Positions 1 to 12,541 of a stretch of 64,000 nucleotides of DNA are shown here, piece by piece. Each line of letters opens with the position of its first letter. The stretch's first letter is position 1. The stretch covers positions 7,295,271-7,359,270 of the forward strand of contig OX578280.1 in the NCBI GenBank assembly GCA_951217055.1, in the 5' to 3' direction. Source of the stretch: Gerris lacustris (Eukaryota; Arthropoda; Insecta; Hemiptera; Gerridae). Made by a program: the position numbers and the translations under genes. The notes beneath the pieces are model-generated. The model saw only the letters and a program-made list of their open reading frames with translations, did no database searches and was not told the DNA's origin.

Positions 1-110
1 TATCCCTTTCTCTTCTCCTTATAGTTTTTTTTATTTAACTCCAACGAAAATGTTTGTTTTCTTAAATCAAATATATAAACTCGGGAATGAAAAGAAATAT
101 TAATTAAACC

Positions 111-1243
<1,133 letters not shown>

Positions 1244-1315
<72 letters not shown>
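1244..1315. repeat. (TA)n microsatellite, right block
   Basis: Continuation of the TA tract at 111-233. Part may be target-site duplication of the intervening element. Confidence 0.95.
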
Positions 1316-1316
<1 letters not shown>

Positions 1317-1339
1317 CTTAAAGATTTACTTCTAAAAAA

Positions 1340-1974
1340 TTTCAAGATAATATGAACTTTTTATATACTACGTTTTTAAATTTTCTGTTGATTCGTATGT
1401 AGTGTTGATAATATAATTGTTATTGTTATATAATATATAATGTTAGTGAAAAAAAAAAAAAAAATAGTTCCGAATTTATTTACTTCACATAAATGACAAC
1501 CATCCAGAGAGCTGCTGATTAAACCTATAAAAGGATAAATCTTTGTACAACGGATCTCCCCAACACCAAATCTAATGCGTGTCATCGATATATTTGAAAT
1601 AATATAATCGATAAATAATATAATCGATATTTCCTGTTTTGCTGTCATTCAATGTTTATCTATCACAAATTTGAGACCCGTCAAAATGAAGATTGCGTAA
1701 ATATTGGATATGGCAATACAAATAAAATAACTTGAGGATTTTTTCCGAACTAACTTTCTGCACAGCAAAATTTGCTGAAAGATGGCTAAAAGTATTAAAA
1801 TAATGCATTGTCATCGTGTTCTGAGCTATGCTAAAAGTTTCAAGTGTCTAGCTATTCGGGAAGTTAGTTAGAAATCGATTGCCAGATTTGTACCGGACAA
1901 ACAAACAAACAAACAAACAATCAATCAAACAAACAAACAAACAAACAAGAATGCAAGCTAATAAAAACGTAGTA
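1340..1974 (+). mobile_element. Family A MITE-like repeat, copy 1
   Basis: About 630 bp. Near the ends it carries short inverted TACTACGTTTTTA and TAAAAACGTAGTA. Other copies lie at 17350-17980 (inverted), 25471-27041 (inverted, with two insertions), 30437-30528 (truncated), 31783-32447 and 59998-60600. A variable (CAAA)n or (ACAA)n stretch lies near the 3' end, here 1897-1947. No coding capacity is visible. Confidence 0.8.
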
Positions 1975-1982
1975 AAAATGCT

Positions 1983-2760
1983 TTGCCAATTAATGTGACA
2001 GATAGCTTCCTCGCGTCATATTTTTGTTTTAAATTTAATGATTTTATGCTTTTAAAACCTAATATTATAGGTTTATTTTTTTCCCGGTATTTTAAATCTG
2101 TCAAAATTGTTTTGATCTTTTTCATGTATTAAAGTATCAATTAAACAAAATTTAAAGAGCGCAAACGGTTAAAATTAATCAGTGGGTATCTGCGGGCTAA
2201 TTTCGACAAACCATATCCCAATTTCATAAAATTCAGATGAGTACTTTTGAAGATATAGGTGTAAATAAATGTATGTTTGTGTGCATGTGGAAGAGAAATA
2301 AATTATCACAGAATTTTGAAACTTATATGGGACCAACAATGAGCTAATTATTACCTATCATCCAAATTTCATTAAAATCGGACGAGTAGTTTTTAAGATA
2401 TGTTGGTTTACAAAAATTGAGCGACATACCGACAGACAGACACGGAACAAAAAATAATGTTCCCTGATGGGCTGAAACGGCTTTCTGTCTTTGAATTTTT
2501 GAAATCGGAGACATAAAGTATTTTCATTTTCAGACTGATCATATAGCTACCTTTAAGCTCGGAAGCTATTGAAAAATTCATTTTATTGCTTCCGAGCTTA
2601 CCGAAGGTAACGGAAGCATTGTGTTCACTTTTGAAAACGAAAAACTTTTATGCCTCCGATTTTAAAAATTCCAAGACAGAAATCCGTTTCAGACATCAGG
2701 GAACATTTTTGGTCTCGTGTCTGTCTGTCTGTCGGTCTGTGTGTCAGCGAATTATGAAAC
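1983..2760 (+). repeat. Family B repeat with inverted partial second copy
   Basis: Starts with CCAATTAATGTGACAGATAG and runs through a GACAGACAGACAC stretch to a GCTTCCGAGC-type end near 2575. From 2580 the terminal ~150 bp recur in inverted order, down to TGTCTGTCTGTCTGTC, so two B copies meet tail to tail. Relatives lie at 3095-3165, 22365-23262, 32450-33440, 53750-54262 and 58500-58605. Confidence 0.75.
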
Positions 2761-3060
2761 GTGCGACGATAACTTGAGTAAATGTCGACCGATTTTGATG
2801 AAATTTGGTAGACATGTTCATTTTACCAATGCCCAGTACGAGTTCGTTGGAAAACGTTATCCGTCCAAGCGTTCACGAGCAAATCTTGCGTAAACCTGAA
2901 CTTCAAATTTAAAATTGGAATTTTAGGTCGGGGAAAAAATCTTACTCCATCTATTCAATGAGACGAACATTTTTTTCAAATACAATTTTTTAGTAAAACC
3001 AACAGCGACACCGCTATGAAGTGTTAAAGATCGCTAAAACTATTAATAGTTTTTACCCAA
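2755..3060 (+). repeat. D-family core fragment
   Basis: Begins CGACGATAACTTGAGTAAA and contains the block on 'GTCCAAGCGTTCACG' and 'CACCGCTATGAAGTG' shared with the longer D1 and D2 copies elsewhere in the window. Truncated here; no terminal motif is present. Confidence 0.65.
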
Positions 3061-3094
3061 TAAACAATATAACAATAATTTCAATGTTAATTTA

Positions 3095-3165
3095 ACAATA
3101 AAGTACATGATAGGATGCGAGGATGCTATGTGCCACACTAATTGGCAGTCTGTTTTTATTTCTAT
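3095..3165 (-). repeat. Family B terminal fragment, inverted
   Basis: Reverse complement of the B start, including CCACACTAATTGGCAG. Only the first ~70 bp of the family are present. Confidence 0.6.
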
Positions 3166-3335
3166 CTAAGATTGGAAAAATTATTAAATTTTCTATGTTG
3201 TCTTCATATTCAAACTGATTTACTAGGTTCACACCCCCGGTATCATGTGACAAACATTTAATTGATAACGTACCCCATATTTGTTTACACCTGATCTATC
3301 TTAAGAATAACTACCTTATTGTATGGTTAGTCTTA

Positions 3336-4063
3336 AGCCGGCCTTACACCTTGCGATTTGTCGGTGCAATCTGGTTGGAACAATAAATCGCACCGATATA
3401 TCGTAAGGTGTAAATGAAAATTGTATAACGATGTCGGGGTTGGGGTTGGGTTGTAGATCGAAGCAAAACCTATTCAATCTGTGAGATCGGTGACGACAAG
3501 TCGGTTCGTGTAAAGGGAGGTTGTACAACCTGCGGGCCAACCCCGATCTCTACCTTCATTCCACTACATATATTCTACTAAATTTACTGCCTAGGCAGCA
3601 AAAATTGGTTTGCTTTCAGGCTAAGCCGCGCCCAAAATCCTCGCAACACATAAAAAAAACTTTTTTTGTTTTATATATAATCTTTAACGTAAATTATTTG
3701 AGCATTTTACCTTAAAAATATTACGAATTTATAGAATAAGGTATAAAATAAATAATAATTTATAAAATAAATGGGTATTACTAAAATAAGGTTTATTAAT
3801 ACTCATAATAGATTATATTTATAAAAAAGAATGTAGTAAAAAGATAAAATAGAAATAAAAATATTACAGAAAATATTAGGTCTTAAAATAATCATAAATA
3901 AATTAATTTAGTGGCAACACTGCAGCTTGTCTATTAAGGAAGATTGGGTCAGAGATTGGGGTAGAAATCGGTGTGGTGTAAACGCTCCCAGGTTGCAACG
4001 ATATATCGTGCGATTTATCTTCCTTCAGATTGCACCGACAAATCGCAAGGTGTAAGGCCGGCT
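3336..4063. mobile_element. PIF/Harbinger-like MITE, 728 bp
   Basis: Ends AGCCGGCCTTACACC and GGTGTAAGGCCGGCT form long inverted repeats of roughly 80 bp each, including the block CGATATATCGT. Each end is flanked by TTA (3333-3335 and 4064-4066). A 3-bp TTA/TWA target duplication is the hallmark of PIF/Harbinger. Open frames inside (3316-3540 minus, 3521-3715 plus) lie over the inverted repeat and AT-rich core and do not resemble a transposase. Confidence 0.8.
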
Positions 4064-4460
4064 TTAGACTGGGCTGTATATTTACAATATATAAATATAA
4101 ATTATATCTGACAACTTGTCAGTTGACACAAAGTATGTGTCAACACCTTATGTCAATATAACTATTAGGACAAAGGGATATTTAGTCCAATGAACTTGAG
4201 TATAATGGAACATCACACTTATGTGTACAAAGGCGATATCATTTAGTCTAATTAACTATTGTGACATGATAATTACCATATAAAAGTAATTTAAGGTGGA
4301 TAACCAAGTAAATTAAGTGCCCATTAGGCGGCCTCTCACTCAGAATAATTTTTCCCTTCAAAACATTTTTAACTGGTAAGTATTCCTTGCATAAGAATAG
4401 TATGTGAGGTAAAATGTCTCCTGAGTGTGGATGAAGCATTACAATAAAAATATGAACGGG
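4064..4460. other. Intervening sequence with a small family-J fragment
   Basis: AT-rich. 'GGACAAAGGGATATTTAGT' near 4168-4186 matches sequence at 47936 and, inverted, near 55030-55055, where it adjoins the GGGGAGTAACAATC hairpin family. Nothing else recognisable. Confidence 0.4.
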
Positions 4461-5062
4461 TATATAATAGTTATTTATGCACCTAGGGAGTAAAGTAAGC
4501 CATTATTCCCTGAGCGAAAAAGTTGGATCTTGAGGCGAAGCCGAAGGAACCATGGTCCCTAAATCCCGAGGCGAAGCCGAGGGAATTAGATTCTTTAATT
4601 CCCGAGGTGCAGCCGAGGGAATAACTCTAATTAGCTCACAACTCATACAATATTTAATCTCCAGTAGGAAGAAGATGCACATTTTCGTCCATTGCACAGT
4701 TAATATTTTTTATTTTAATAAATAACAATAATTATTAGCACTTTTAATAGCAGATATAAGAGATTTAATATTAGAAACAAATAAGAATTGATATTAAACT
4801 TAAATAGAAGGTTATTTAGATGCAGGTTATAAACAAAGATAAACATGCAAAAAAAATCAATGACGCTAACCTGATTTTTAACAACTTCATTACATTAGCC
4901 ATTCATTTTCTACTATTTATAAAATAATTAAGTTGCAATCTTTACTTTTTTGTCCTACTTTACTTTTTCGCCCTACTTTTACTTTTTGAGTTCAGGGATG
5001 AAAAGACTTACTTTAGTCCCTCTAAACAAATTCAAAATCATAACGTTTTCCTCCTACTGGAA
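4461..5062 (-). repeat. Family C repeat with GC-rich palindromes
   Basis: A ~600-bp AT-rich repeat. A GC-rich patch at 4525-4622 is built of near-palindromes on the theme CGAGGCGAAGCCGAGGGA plus AACCATGGT. The whole unit recurs inverted at 54262-54868 and its GC patch recurs at 37165-37312. A 64-residue frame (4503-4697 minus) encodes repeats like PSASPRDL, but the reading breaks in the other copies, so I do not call it a gene. Confidence 0.7.
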
Positions 5063-5725
5063 ATAAAAAAGTTTTTCCGCGTTGTCTCAGTCCGATGGAT
5101 TGTTTTACTTAATTCTAAATATATTGAACAGCTGTCATTTTAATGCTTTCTTTATCAATAAAGTTAATTTTCAGCTGATTATAATAGAGATTATGGAGTT
5201 TTTATTTAGTTTAATATCCTGATAAAGTGTAACCATTCCCAATGCGCATTCCCACCTTATATAATACAATTAAATAAAATCAAATGCAATGTTAAAATAG
5301 TTGAGTTGTAGAAAACCATAGATTAACTTTGTCAAAACCATAGATTAGCGGTTAAAGTAATACTATAGTATTATGTTAACCTCTGTGGTAAAAACGTTTT
5401 AAGATTAGAAGTAGTATTTGAAAATAAACTACTGAGAAAGCAGAAAGAAATCCCCTATTATTTAGTACAGACTTAAAGATAAGCGTTGTTGCAATCCTTT
5501 CTACCTTTCTCGATTCCATTTCTTTTTCCCTCTTATTTTATCTAGTTTCTTGTATCCTAGACCAATCATAACATAACAAAGAGATAAACAACGGTCAATC
5601 CTAACCTATATCCTTAAAGCGTCCTGTAAATCCTAGAGCAGTTCGCGGTTTTTTCTTTAATTATCTTGAATCATTTCTTTACCTATGACATTACTAACTA
5701 ACTACCTCCTGAGGACATGGGGTTA
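5063..5725. other. AT-rich sequence, nothing recognised
   Basis: No open frame of note, no inverted repeat and no similarity to other parts of the window was seen. Confidence 0.4.
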
Positions 5726-6025
5726 CAGTCCAGTAGATAGCGTAGAAACAAGTGTCTAACATCAAGCTAGAATTTTGTGTATAAGTCAATCATTTGGTGC
5801 CTTTTAAGAATATGTGGTTGGTTAAGTTCGTCTGCAGGACTTAGCTTGGAGATATGCATTTGAAAAAAACAAACCGGTGGAGCGGCCATGTCCCGCCCAT
5901 ATTGGTGGACAATGTGATTTTCATGATCCTGATTACGAACTTAGTTAGTAGACCAAAATAATCAAGTTGATGGTAATTTGTCACTTAGTAGGTGACCTTT
6001 TTTTATTTGGAGTAATATTTAACTG
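5726..6025 (+). mobile_element. Half copy of the 575-bp foldback family
   Basis: Matches one arm of the foldback elements at 18569-19143 and 61598-62171: CAGTCCAGTAGATAG start, then a region with GGTGGACAATGTGATTTTC. The second arm is missing, and the sequence passes into a satellite block just after the point where the palindrome would turn. Confidence 0.7.
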
Positions 6026-7075
6026 ACTAACATAAGTACTATACGTTAGTGATACTGTCAGCCTTCCTTCAGAAATGCCTTTCTTATTTCGTACGTTCTT
6101 CCACTATACGTCTATCTTCCTTTAGAAATACCTATATTTCATCTTTCGTACGGTTTTATATTTTCCGTACAATACGTTAGTTATAGTTGTGCTATACGAT
6201 AGTTATAGTTGTTCTATACGTTAGTTATAGTTGTTCTATACGTTAGTTATAGTTGTTCTATACGTTAGTTATAGTTGTTCTATACGTTAGTTATAGTTGT
6301 TCTATACGTTAGTTATAGTTGTTCTATACGTTAGTTATAGTTGTTCTATACGTTAGTTATAGTTGTTCTATACGTTAGTTATAGTTGTTCTATACGTTAG
6401 TTATAGTTGTTCTATACGTTAGTTATACTTGTTCTATACGTTAGTTATACTTGTTCTATACGTTAGTTATACTTGTTCTATACGTTAGTTATACTTGTTT
6501 TATACGTTAGTTATAGTTGTTCTATACGTTAGTTATACTTGTTCTATACGTTAGTTATCGTTGTTCTATACATTAGTTATAGTTGTTCTATACGTTAGTT
6601 ATAGTTGTTCTATACGTTAGTTATAGTTGTACTATACGTTAGTTATACTGTATTAGTTATAGTTGTACTATATGTATTAGGTATAGTATATGTAATTTAC
6701 GTTAGTTATACTGTTGGACTTCCTTTAGAAATGCATTTCTTATTTCGTACGTTCTAATACTATACGTCTTCCTTTTGAGACCTGTTTCTTATTCCGAACG
6801 ATCTTATATTATACGTACTATACGCGTAATTTACGGACTATACGTATAGTATACGTAGTATACGTTAGTTATACTGTCGGCCTTCCTTTAGAAATGCCAT
6901 TCTTATTTCATACGTTCTTCTACAATAAGTCTTCCTTTGGAAAGACATACTTCTTATTCCGTTCGGTCTTATATTATAGGTACTATACGTATAGTGTACG
7001 TACTATAAGTTAGTTATACTGCCAGTTTTCCTTTATAAAGCCCTTTTTTATACCATACAATCTTATGCTGTACGT
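6026..7075. repeat. Higher-order tandem block around a 22-bp satellite
   Basis: About four diverged copies of a ~150-160-bp unit begin near 6043, 6702, 6862 and 7011. Each starts GTTAGTTATACTG followed by CTTCCTTTAGAAATGCC and TATTTCGTACGTTC. The homogeneous 22-bp array lies between the first and second copy, and its monomer resembles the start of the longer unit. Confidence 0.8.
6174..6655. repeat. 22-bp tandem satellite, about 21 copies
   Basis: Unit GTTAGTTATAGTTGTTCTATAC (22 bp, shown in parts: GTTAGTTATAG then TTGTTCTATAC). Copies are nearly identical. A run with ACTTG instead of AGTTG at ~6425-6560 marks a local subfamily. Confidence 0.95.
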
Positions 7076-7093
7076 CTACCTTATTCCCTAATC

Positions 7094-7403
7094 CAGCGGT
7101 TCTCAACCTTTCTCAACCCACGTACCCCTTTTTTTATAACTAACTGTGCGTACCCTCTAAAAACAACCCCTTATTGTTATAAACACTTTTTATATTAGAT
7201 AAAGTGTTGTTTAACAACTGCTAATATTGCTACACCATAGAAACAGCTGGAAATAGGTAATATTAATCGCAAACATTTTTTTTTTAATTGACATTTTACT
7301 AGAAAGTTTTTATTTATTTGATAGAAAAGTAAACAAAATAACTTTTTTTGGTTCACCGAGTACCCCTTACACATTTTCGCGAACCACAGGTTGAGAACCG
7401 CTG
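7094..7403. mobile_element. hAT MITE, 310 bp, perfect 8-bp target duplication
   Basis: Ends CAGCGGTTCTCAACC and GGTTGAGAACCGCTG are inverted repeats of the Charlie-like hAT type. CCCTAATC occurs at both flanks (7086-7093 and 7404-7411), an exact 8-bp duplication. Interior is non-coding; open frame 7195-7413 (minus) crosses the terminal repeat and is not a gene. Confidence 0.95.
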
Positions 7404-7411
7404 CCCTAATC

Positions 7412-8270
7412 AATTAACTCCTTTATACTGAAATTATGCAATTACAAAAGTATTTATTTCGTAGTACAATTTGATAATTGTTAACGGGCTATGTAAGATA
7501 TTTATTTATATAATCTACTTTTATTTATTTTTAAAGCTTAATGATAATGTTTCTATAATAATAATTAAATGATAACAATAAAATATCGTAAGAATTCTAC
7601 AGCCCATTGTGTTGATTTTATTTTCATTAATTTAGTCTTATTCAAGAGAGAGAAATAAAACTATTTGTTTTTATTTCTTTTGTTTTCTGGCAAGAGAATA
7701 CTCATAAAGATTATAATTTCGATAACAGACCTGTGGAATTAACTTGAAAAAAGAATTGAACATAAAAAACACCATTGTTTAAAGTCAGTAGGTTTCAAAA
7801 TGCTTAAATTGTCTAACAGGTTATTGTTACTAAATAACATTTTTTGCGGAAGAAAGTACAAACTTATTATAATATCAAGAAACATGTTTATCGGTCATAC
7901 AACGCGTAGTCAATTCATTTGGAAGACAGTTTTGCAGGGTGTACTGGGGACAGAACGCCTTTCCGGTACTGCTTTAGTGGATGAAAATTAGTAAAAAAAT
8001 AAATAAAAAAATAAATAAAAATAAATAAAAAATAAAAAAATAATTAAAATAGTGGATGTTCCAAAGATTAAGGAACATTGACATATAGATGTCACTACCT
8101 TCGAGTGACGCGTTTCTTTAAATTTAGATTAATAAAGACACAAATTTAATTATTATTTTAATTATTAAAGTTACTTTACTGAATTCTTGCCACATAACGT
8201 TACTTTCTTTTTGACAAAGAAATGTATTGTTTAATCCTATAAAAACGAACACATATCTTTACTAAGTTGG
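7412..8270. other. AT-rich sequence, nothing recognised
   Basis: Contains an A-rich simple stretch at 7990-8045, (AAATA)n-like. No gene or repeat family was identified. Confidence 0.4.
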
Positions 8271-8271
8271 A

Positions 8272-8745
8272 AAGAGGGAGCCAGGGTAGCCGAGCATCAT
8301 AAGGCGCTCGCTCAGCTATCAATAAGTCGAGGCAACTCGAGGTCGTGGGTTCGATCCCGTGCCATGATACTCTGAATTGCATCAATGAATCGCGGACTAT
8401 CGCGAGTTACACCCTTTATGGGGACTCTTCCCCCACTCTTTGATGTGGGTCCGATCTGTGTCATGATGATGTAATTTGTATCTATGGTTCGAGGACGGTG
8501 CAGGGCGAGGGACACCCTTTATGGAGACTCTTCCCCCACGCTTTGACGCACGCTTTTATAGCTTACTAATGACCACACCATACTCGCTTCGGCGGTACAA
8601 TGTACAAATGTATGATGTGTGAAGTAGCTGGAACTCACCACCACGGCGCGTAAAAAGGGCCTAAGTGATGGCCTAATTGCAAGGTTCGAACAAGTGATTC
8701 GTCCTACCCGTTCTAGTAGGAAGTACTAGACTACCACTACTACTA
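8272..8745 (+). mobile_element. tRNA-derived SINE
   Basis: The 5' part looks like a tRNA with a long variable arm: A-box-like GTAGCCGAGCATC near 8287, then B-box GGTTCGATCCC near 8347. These are internal RNA polymerase III promoter elements. The body contains a diverged internal duplication with ACACCCTTTATGG and CTTCCCCCAC at ~8409 and ~8511. The 3' end is probably near ACTACTACTAAG before the minisatellite. No poly(A) tail or target duplication was found. Confidence 0.65.
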
Positions 8746-8751
8746 AGTATG

Positions 8752-8998
8752 AAAGAACTAAGAGGTATCTTTACTGAATTCTAAAGAACTAAGAGGTATC
8801 TTTACTGAATTCTAAAGAACTAAGAGGCATCTTTACTGAATTCTAAAGAACTAAGAGCTATCTTTACTGAATTCTAAAGAACTAAGAGGTATCTTTACTG
8901 AATTCTAATGAACTAAGAGGTATCTTTACTGAATTCTAATGAACTAAGAGGTATCTTTACTGAATTCTAATGAACTAAGAGGTATCTTTAATGTGTTA
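8752..8998. repeat. 31-bp minisatellite, left part of the interrupted array
   Basis: About eight copies of a 31-bp unit (AAAGAACTAAGAGGTATC + TTTACTGAATTCT). The array breaks at GTTA (8995-8998), where a 1,255-bp insertion begins, and resumes at 10254. Confidence 0.95.
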
Positions 8999-10253
8999 TA
9001 TGCAGCCCCTAAGGGCACATACAATTAACAAATTGCCTACAAGGTAGATTCTCAGTTCTGAGAAAGGTTCCACTGTTCTGTTCAAGCAGGAGAACTTCAC
9101 TTGTGTGAATTAATTAAAACAAATGTTGGTAGATAGTAGGAACACAGACAAAATAAAAGAGAAATTTAGTTATGGAAAATATCCATTTAAAAAATATTAT
9201 AATAGAGAAAAAATATATAATATTCTGATGAGTACAAATTGAAATGTTGTTTGCAAAAGTGTGGTTGGACGCCAGTGAAAGGGTCAGTATCAACTGGTGA
9301 CTCAAACCAATTGAAAAGAATTTATAGAATTTACTGATTTTAAACAAAATAAAACAAACTATAGATAGGGTGAGACTAACGCGGTCCTTAACTGGCCTAA
9401 CTCCACGTAATAACGAATACAGCTCTCCCTCTCTCTGTCCAACTGTTTACGTTAAGTGTTAGTCCACTAAATAGAAAAGGGTATACTACCCGTTTAGAGG
9501 ACACTCCCAACTCTGACCTAACCCTCGGTTGTACAGATTAAATGGCTGGCCTAACTGCCCCTGGTACACTCGGTCACGATGAGTGATTCCACTAAACAAA
9601 AAAAGAAATAGTAAAAATAAAAAAAAATTACATAAAAACATAATAGGAAGTATCCACGGTACCCACTAGTAGGTAACACAGGTAATGATTCTCATTGGCT
9701 CACCCACGTTGCCTCGTGAGACCACTAGAGACTTAAACGGCAAAACACAACCCGGTGGGTAAAAAACAAAAATTAACAAAATTTTACTGATGTATTCCAG
9801 AGGGAGTAAAAGGTTAAAAGCTGCCCAGAATCCAACGGGACCCTGTGGGACTGATTACTAAAGGGGTCCTGGTCTGTCTACCCAAAGCCACTCAGAGATA
9901 CAAGATAGATGGGTTATACAACCCGAATGCATGGTAAAATGTAGCCGAAAGGTAATAAAGTGTAAAAAAAAAAGGAAAGAAATAGGGAAGTATGGGACAT
10001 GAAACAAAGCAAAGTGAAGTTACGGTTATACCTGAAAGAAAATGATTTTACTTTAAGGGAGTGGGACTCTATGGAATCGTGCATCAACCTCTACTCAGTA
10101 TGCCCCGCGCAGTAAGTCCCGCGAACTGTGCGATCGGGCGGGTAGTACTCTACCCACTGGAAACAGAGAAAGAATGATACGACAAAGGCGCCACACTACA
10201 CTAAAGTCTTTCTCAGCGGCAATAACCAGCTACGTACAGCCTACCAGGGTACA
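8999..10253. mobile_element. 1,255-bp insertion of unknown class in the minisatellite
   Basis: Sequence more GC-rich than its surroundings interrupts the minisatellite in the middle of a repeat unit, with GTTA on both sides (8995-8998 and 10254-10257). It begins TATGCAGCCCCTAAGG and ends CTACCAGGGTACA. No inverted repeat between the ends and no transposase frame was found. A solo LTR is possible (4-bp duplication, ends in CA, GC-richer), but it does not start with TG. Identity unresolved. Confidence 0.55.
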
Positions 10254-11308
10254 GTTAGAGAGAACTAAGAGGTATCTTAACTGTGTTTGAAAGAACTAAG
10301 GGGAATATTCATTGTGTTAGGAGGATCTAAGAGGCATCTTTTCTATGTTAGAAAGAACTAAGGGGAATATACATTGTGTTAGGTGGATCTAAGAGGCATC
10401 TTTTCTATGTTAGAAAGAACTAAGGGGAATATACATTGTGTTAGGAGGATCTAAGAGGCATCTTTTCTATGTTAGAAAGAACTAAGGGGAATATACATTG
10501 TGTTAGGTGGATCTAAGAGGCATCTTTTCTATGTTAGAAAGAACTAAGGGGAATATTCATTGTGTTAGGATAGGAGGATCTAAGAGGCATCTTTTCTATG
10601 TTAAAAGAACTAAGGGGAATATTCATTGTGTTAGGATAGGAGGATCTAAGAGGCATTTTTTCTATGTTAAAAGAACTAAGGGGAATATTCATTGTGTTAG
10701 GATAGGAGGATCTAAGAGGCATCTTTTCTATGTTAAAAGAACTAAGGGGAATATTCATTGTGTTAGGATAGGAGGATCTAAGAGGCATCTTTTCTATGTT
10801 AAAAGAACTAAGGGGAATATTCATTGTGTTAGGATAGGAGGATCTAAGAGGCATCTTTTCTATGTTAAAAGAACTAAGGGGAATATTCATTGTGTTAGGA
10901 TAGGAGGATCTAAGAGGCATCTTTTCTATGTTAAAAGAACTAAGGGGAATATTCATTGTGTTAGGATAGGAGGATCTAAGAGGCATCTTTTCTATGTTAA
11001 AAGAACTAAGGGGAATATTCATTGTGTTAGGATAGGAGGATCTAAGAGGCATTTTTTCTATGTTAAAAGAACTAAGGGGAATATTCATTGTGTTAGGATA
11101 GGAGGATCTAAGAGGCATCTTTTATATGTTAAAAGAACTAAGGGGAATATTCATTGTGTTATGCGGATCTTAGAGGCGTCTTTACTGTGTTAGGAAGAAC
11201 TAAGAGGAATCTTTACTATGTTAGAAAGAACAAAGAGGTATCTTTACTATGTTAGCAAAAACTTAGAGGTACCTTCTACTGTGTTAGAAATAACTAAGGG
11301 GAATATTT
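10254..11308. repeat. 63/66-bp minisatellite, central part of the array
   Basis: A compound unit alternates GGATCTAAGAGGCATC-type and AACTAAGGGGAATATTC-type half units. Early copies are ~63 bp and later ones 66 bp, the change being an added GGATA-type insertion from ~10567 on. Both lengths are multiples of three, so frames stay open on both strands (10507-11193 plus, 10534-11118 minus). These are by-products, not genes. Confidence 0.95.
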
Positions 11309-11882
11309 CGCACTACCGCGCGAAGACTGTTACATCTCAATTTTTATCGGTTTTGAGTTATGTCCACCGTCAGACGCAGAAAAGCGAGCTCTATCTGGTA
11401 GTAAGACCGTTATATCAATAACTCAAATATTAGCCGCTTGAGAGAGTAAGTTGCGCTCTTCGAGTGGGGGAGTAGGGATAGTAGTATCATACGAAGAAGG
11501 TGACATCTCGAGACTCTTAGTTATAACAGGACAGTCAAGGTTGACTCACGTCGAATATAGTTATATCCTGAGATATAACTATCATCGACTGAAAGGTATG
11601 TCAAAATCTAAAAATATTATTGTTTTATCTTTATTTATAACGTTCTTCGTTTGTAAATTTTTACTCAATATTTGATTTATAACTCTCTAATGGAATAGAT
11701 ATCACGTTATTCAACTGAGTCAATTTTCATTAATTCCTCTAGTTGTCATAACAAATAATTAAATACCAATATTTTTGTATAAGTTAAGAATTGGTTCATT
11801 TTTTTTTTCGTTCTTTTTTTTGTTCTGATAATTTCAAATAATTTAAACCAGGCTATAGTCTGTAAACGGAATTACACAGTAA

Positions 11883-12054
11883 TGTAAAAACAACTCAATT
11901 GAACTATAAGTTCTTACACTTAAAATACTTAAATTATTATTAATCAAAAAATGAAACTCTTTTCTTCGAATCTTAAACGAGTCTGCCATTATATTTTCTT
12001 TGACACAAAAACAATCCAAATATAAACATTAAAAAACCCTGGCAACATTTAACA
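11883..12054 (-). repeat. LTR of the BEL/Pao element (3' LTR on the minus strand)
   Basis: 172 bp, TG...CA in plus orientation (TGTAAAAACAACTC to ACATTTAACA). It is identical to 13944-14115 apart from one base near the outer edge (A versus G), which implies a recent insertion. Confidence 0.93.
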
Positions 12055-12064
12055 TCCTCCACAC
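12055..12064 (-). other. Polypurine tract of the BEL/Pao element
   Basis: Minus-strand GTGTGGAGGA directly abuts the 3' LTR start (TGTTAAATG), the expected place for the plus-strand primer. Confidence 0.7.
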
Positions 12065-12092
12065 CGAGAAGCTGGATCCAGCCTGCATTTCT

Positions 12093-12215
12093 TTAGAATA
12101 TATCTCCTGCATGGTATAACCTTTGTACAGGTCTGGTCATCTCTCCTGATGCAGTCTTCTGCTTGATCAGCCGTCGGCCGCCATCTCTGTCTTGTTCAAT
12201 ATTGAGAGAGAGTGG
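12093..12215 (-). pseudogene. BEL/Pao pol C-terminal (integrase tail) remnant
   Basis: A 40-codon open stretch ends in TAA at 12093-12095. Its last ~20 residues include SGEMTRPVQRLY, which matches the conserved 'G-x-x-TRPVxRL' tail at the end of BEL/Pao polyproteins (remembered family feature). An in-frame TAG at 12216-12218 closes the upstream side. The stretch follows gag without the ~3 kb of pol expected in between, so it marks the far border of an internal deletion. Confidence 0.7.
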
Positions 12216-12541
12216 CTATTCAATCCTTTTCTTAGCATCAATGTGTTTTCTCTTGGTGTTTAACATCCCGATATACTTATTGCGAACCCGCGTCTTGAGG
12301 CAATCCAATATTTTTGATGGCAGAGTCTTTTATTCAGAGTTACTACTTCGTTCAAATCAGCTGTACTGGACTGACTCCCCGCTCTCGCAAAGAACGGTAC
12401 TCATCTCCTCAAAACTTAAAACTGCCCTACCTACTATTTTCTTTAACAAATTTGTTATTAACTTAATGCTATAAATTAAATTTGGCCCCTTTTCTAAACA
12501 CGTATTTAATGAAGGATTTCCTCTGATACCTCTCTGATTAC

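Noticed and set aside
10507..11193. 228-codon plus-strand frame and a 194-codon antisense frame, both highly repetitive.
   Set aside because: They come from a minisatellite whose 63- or 66-bp unit is a multiple of three, so no stop can arise in several frames.
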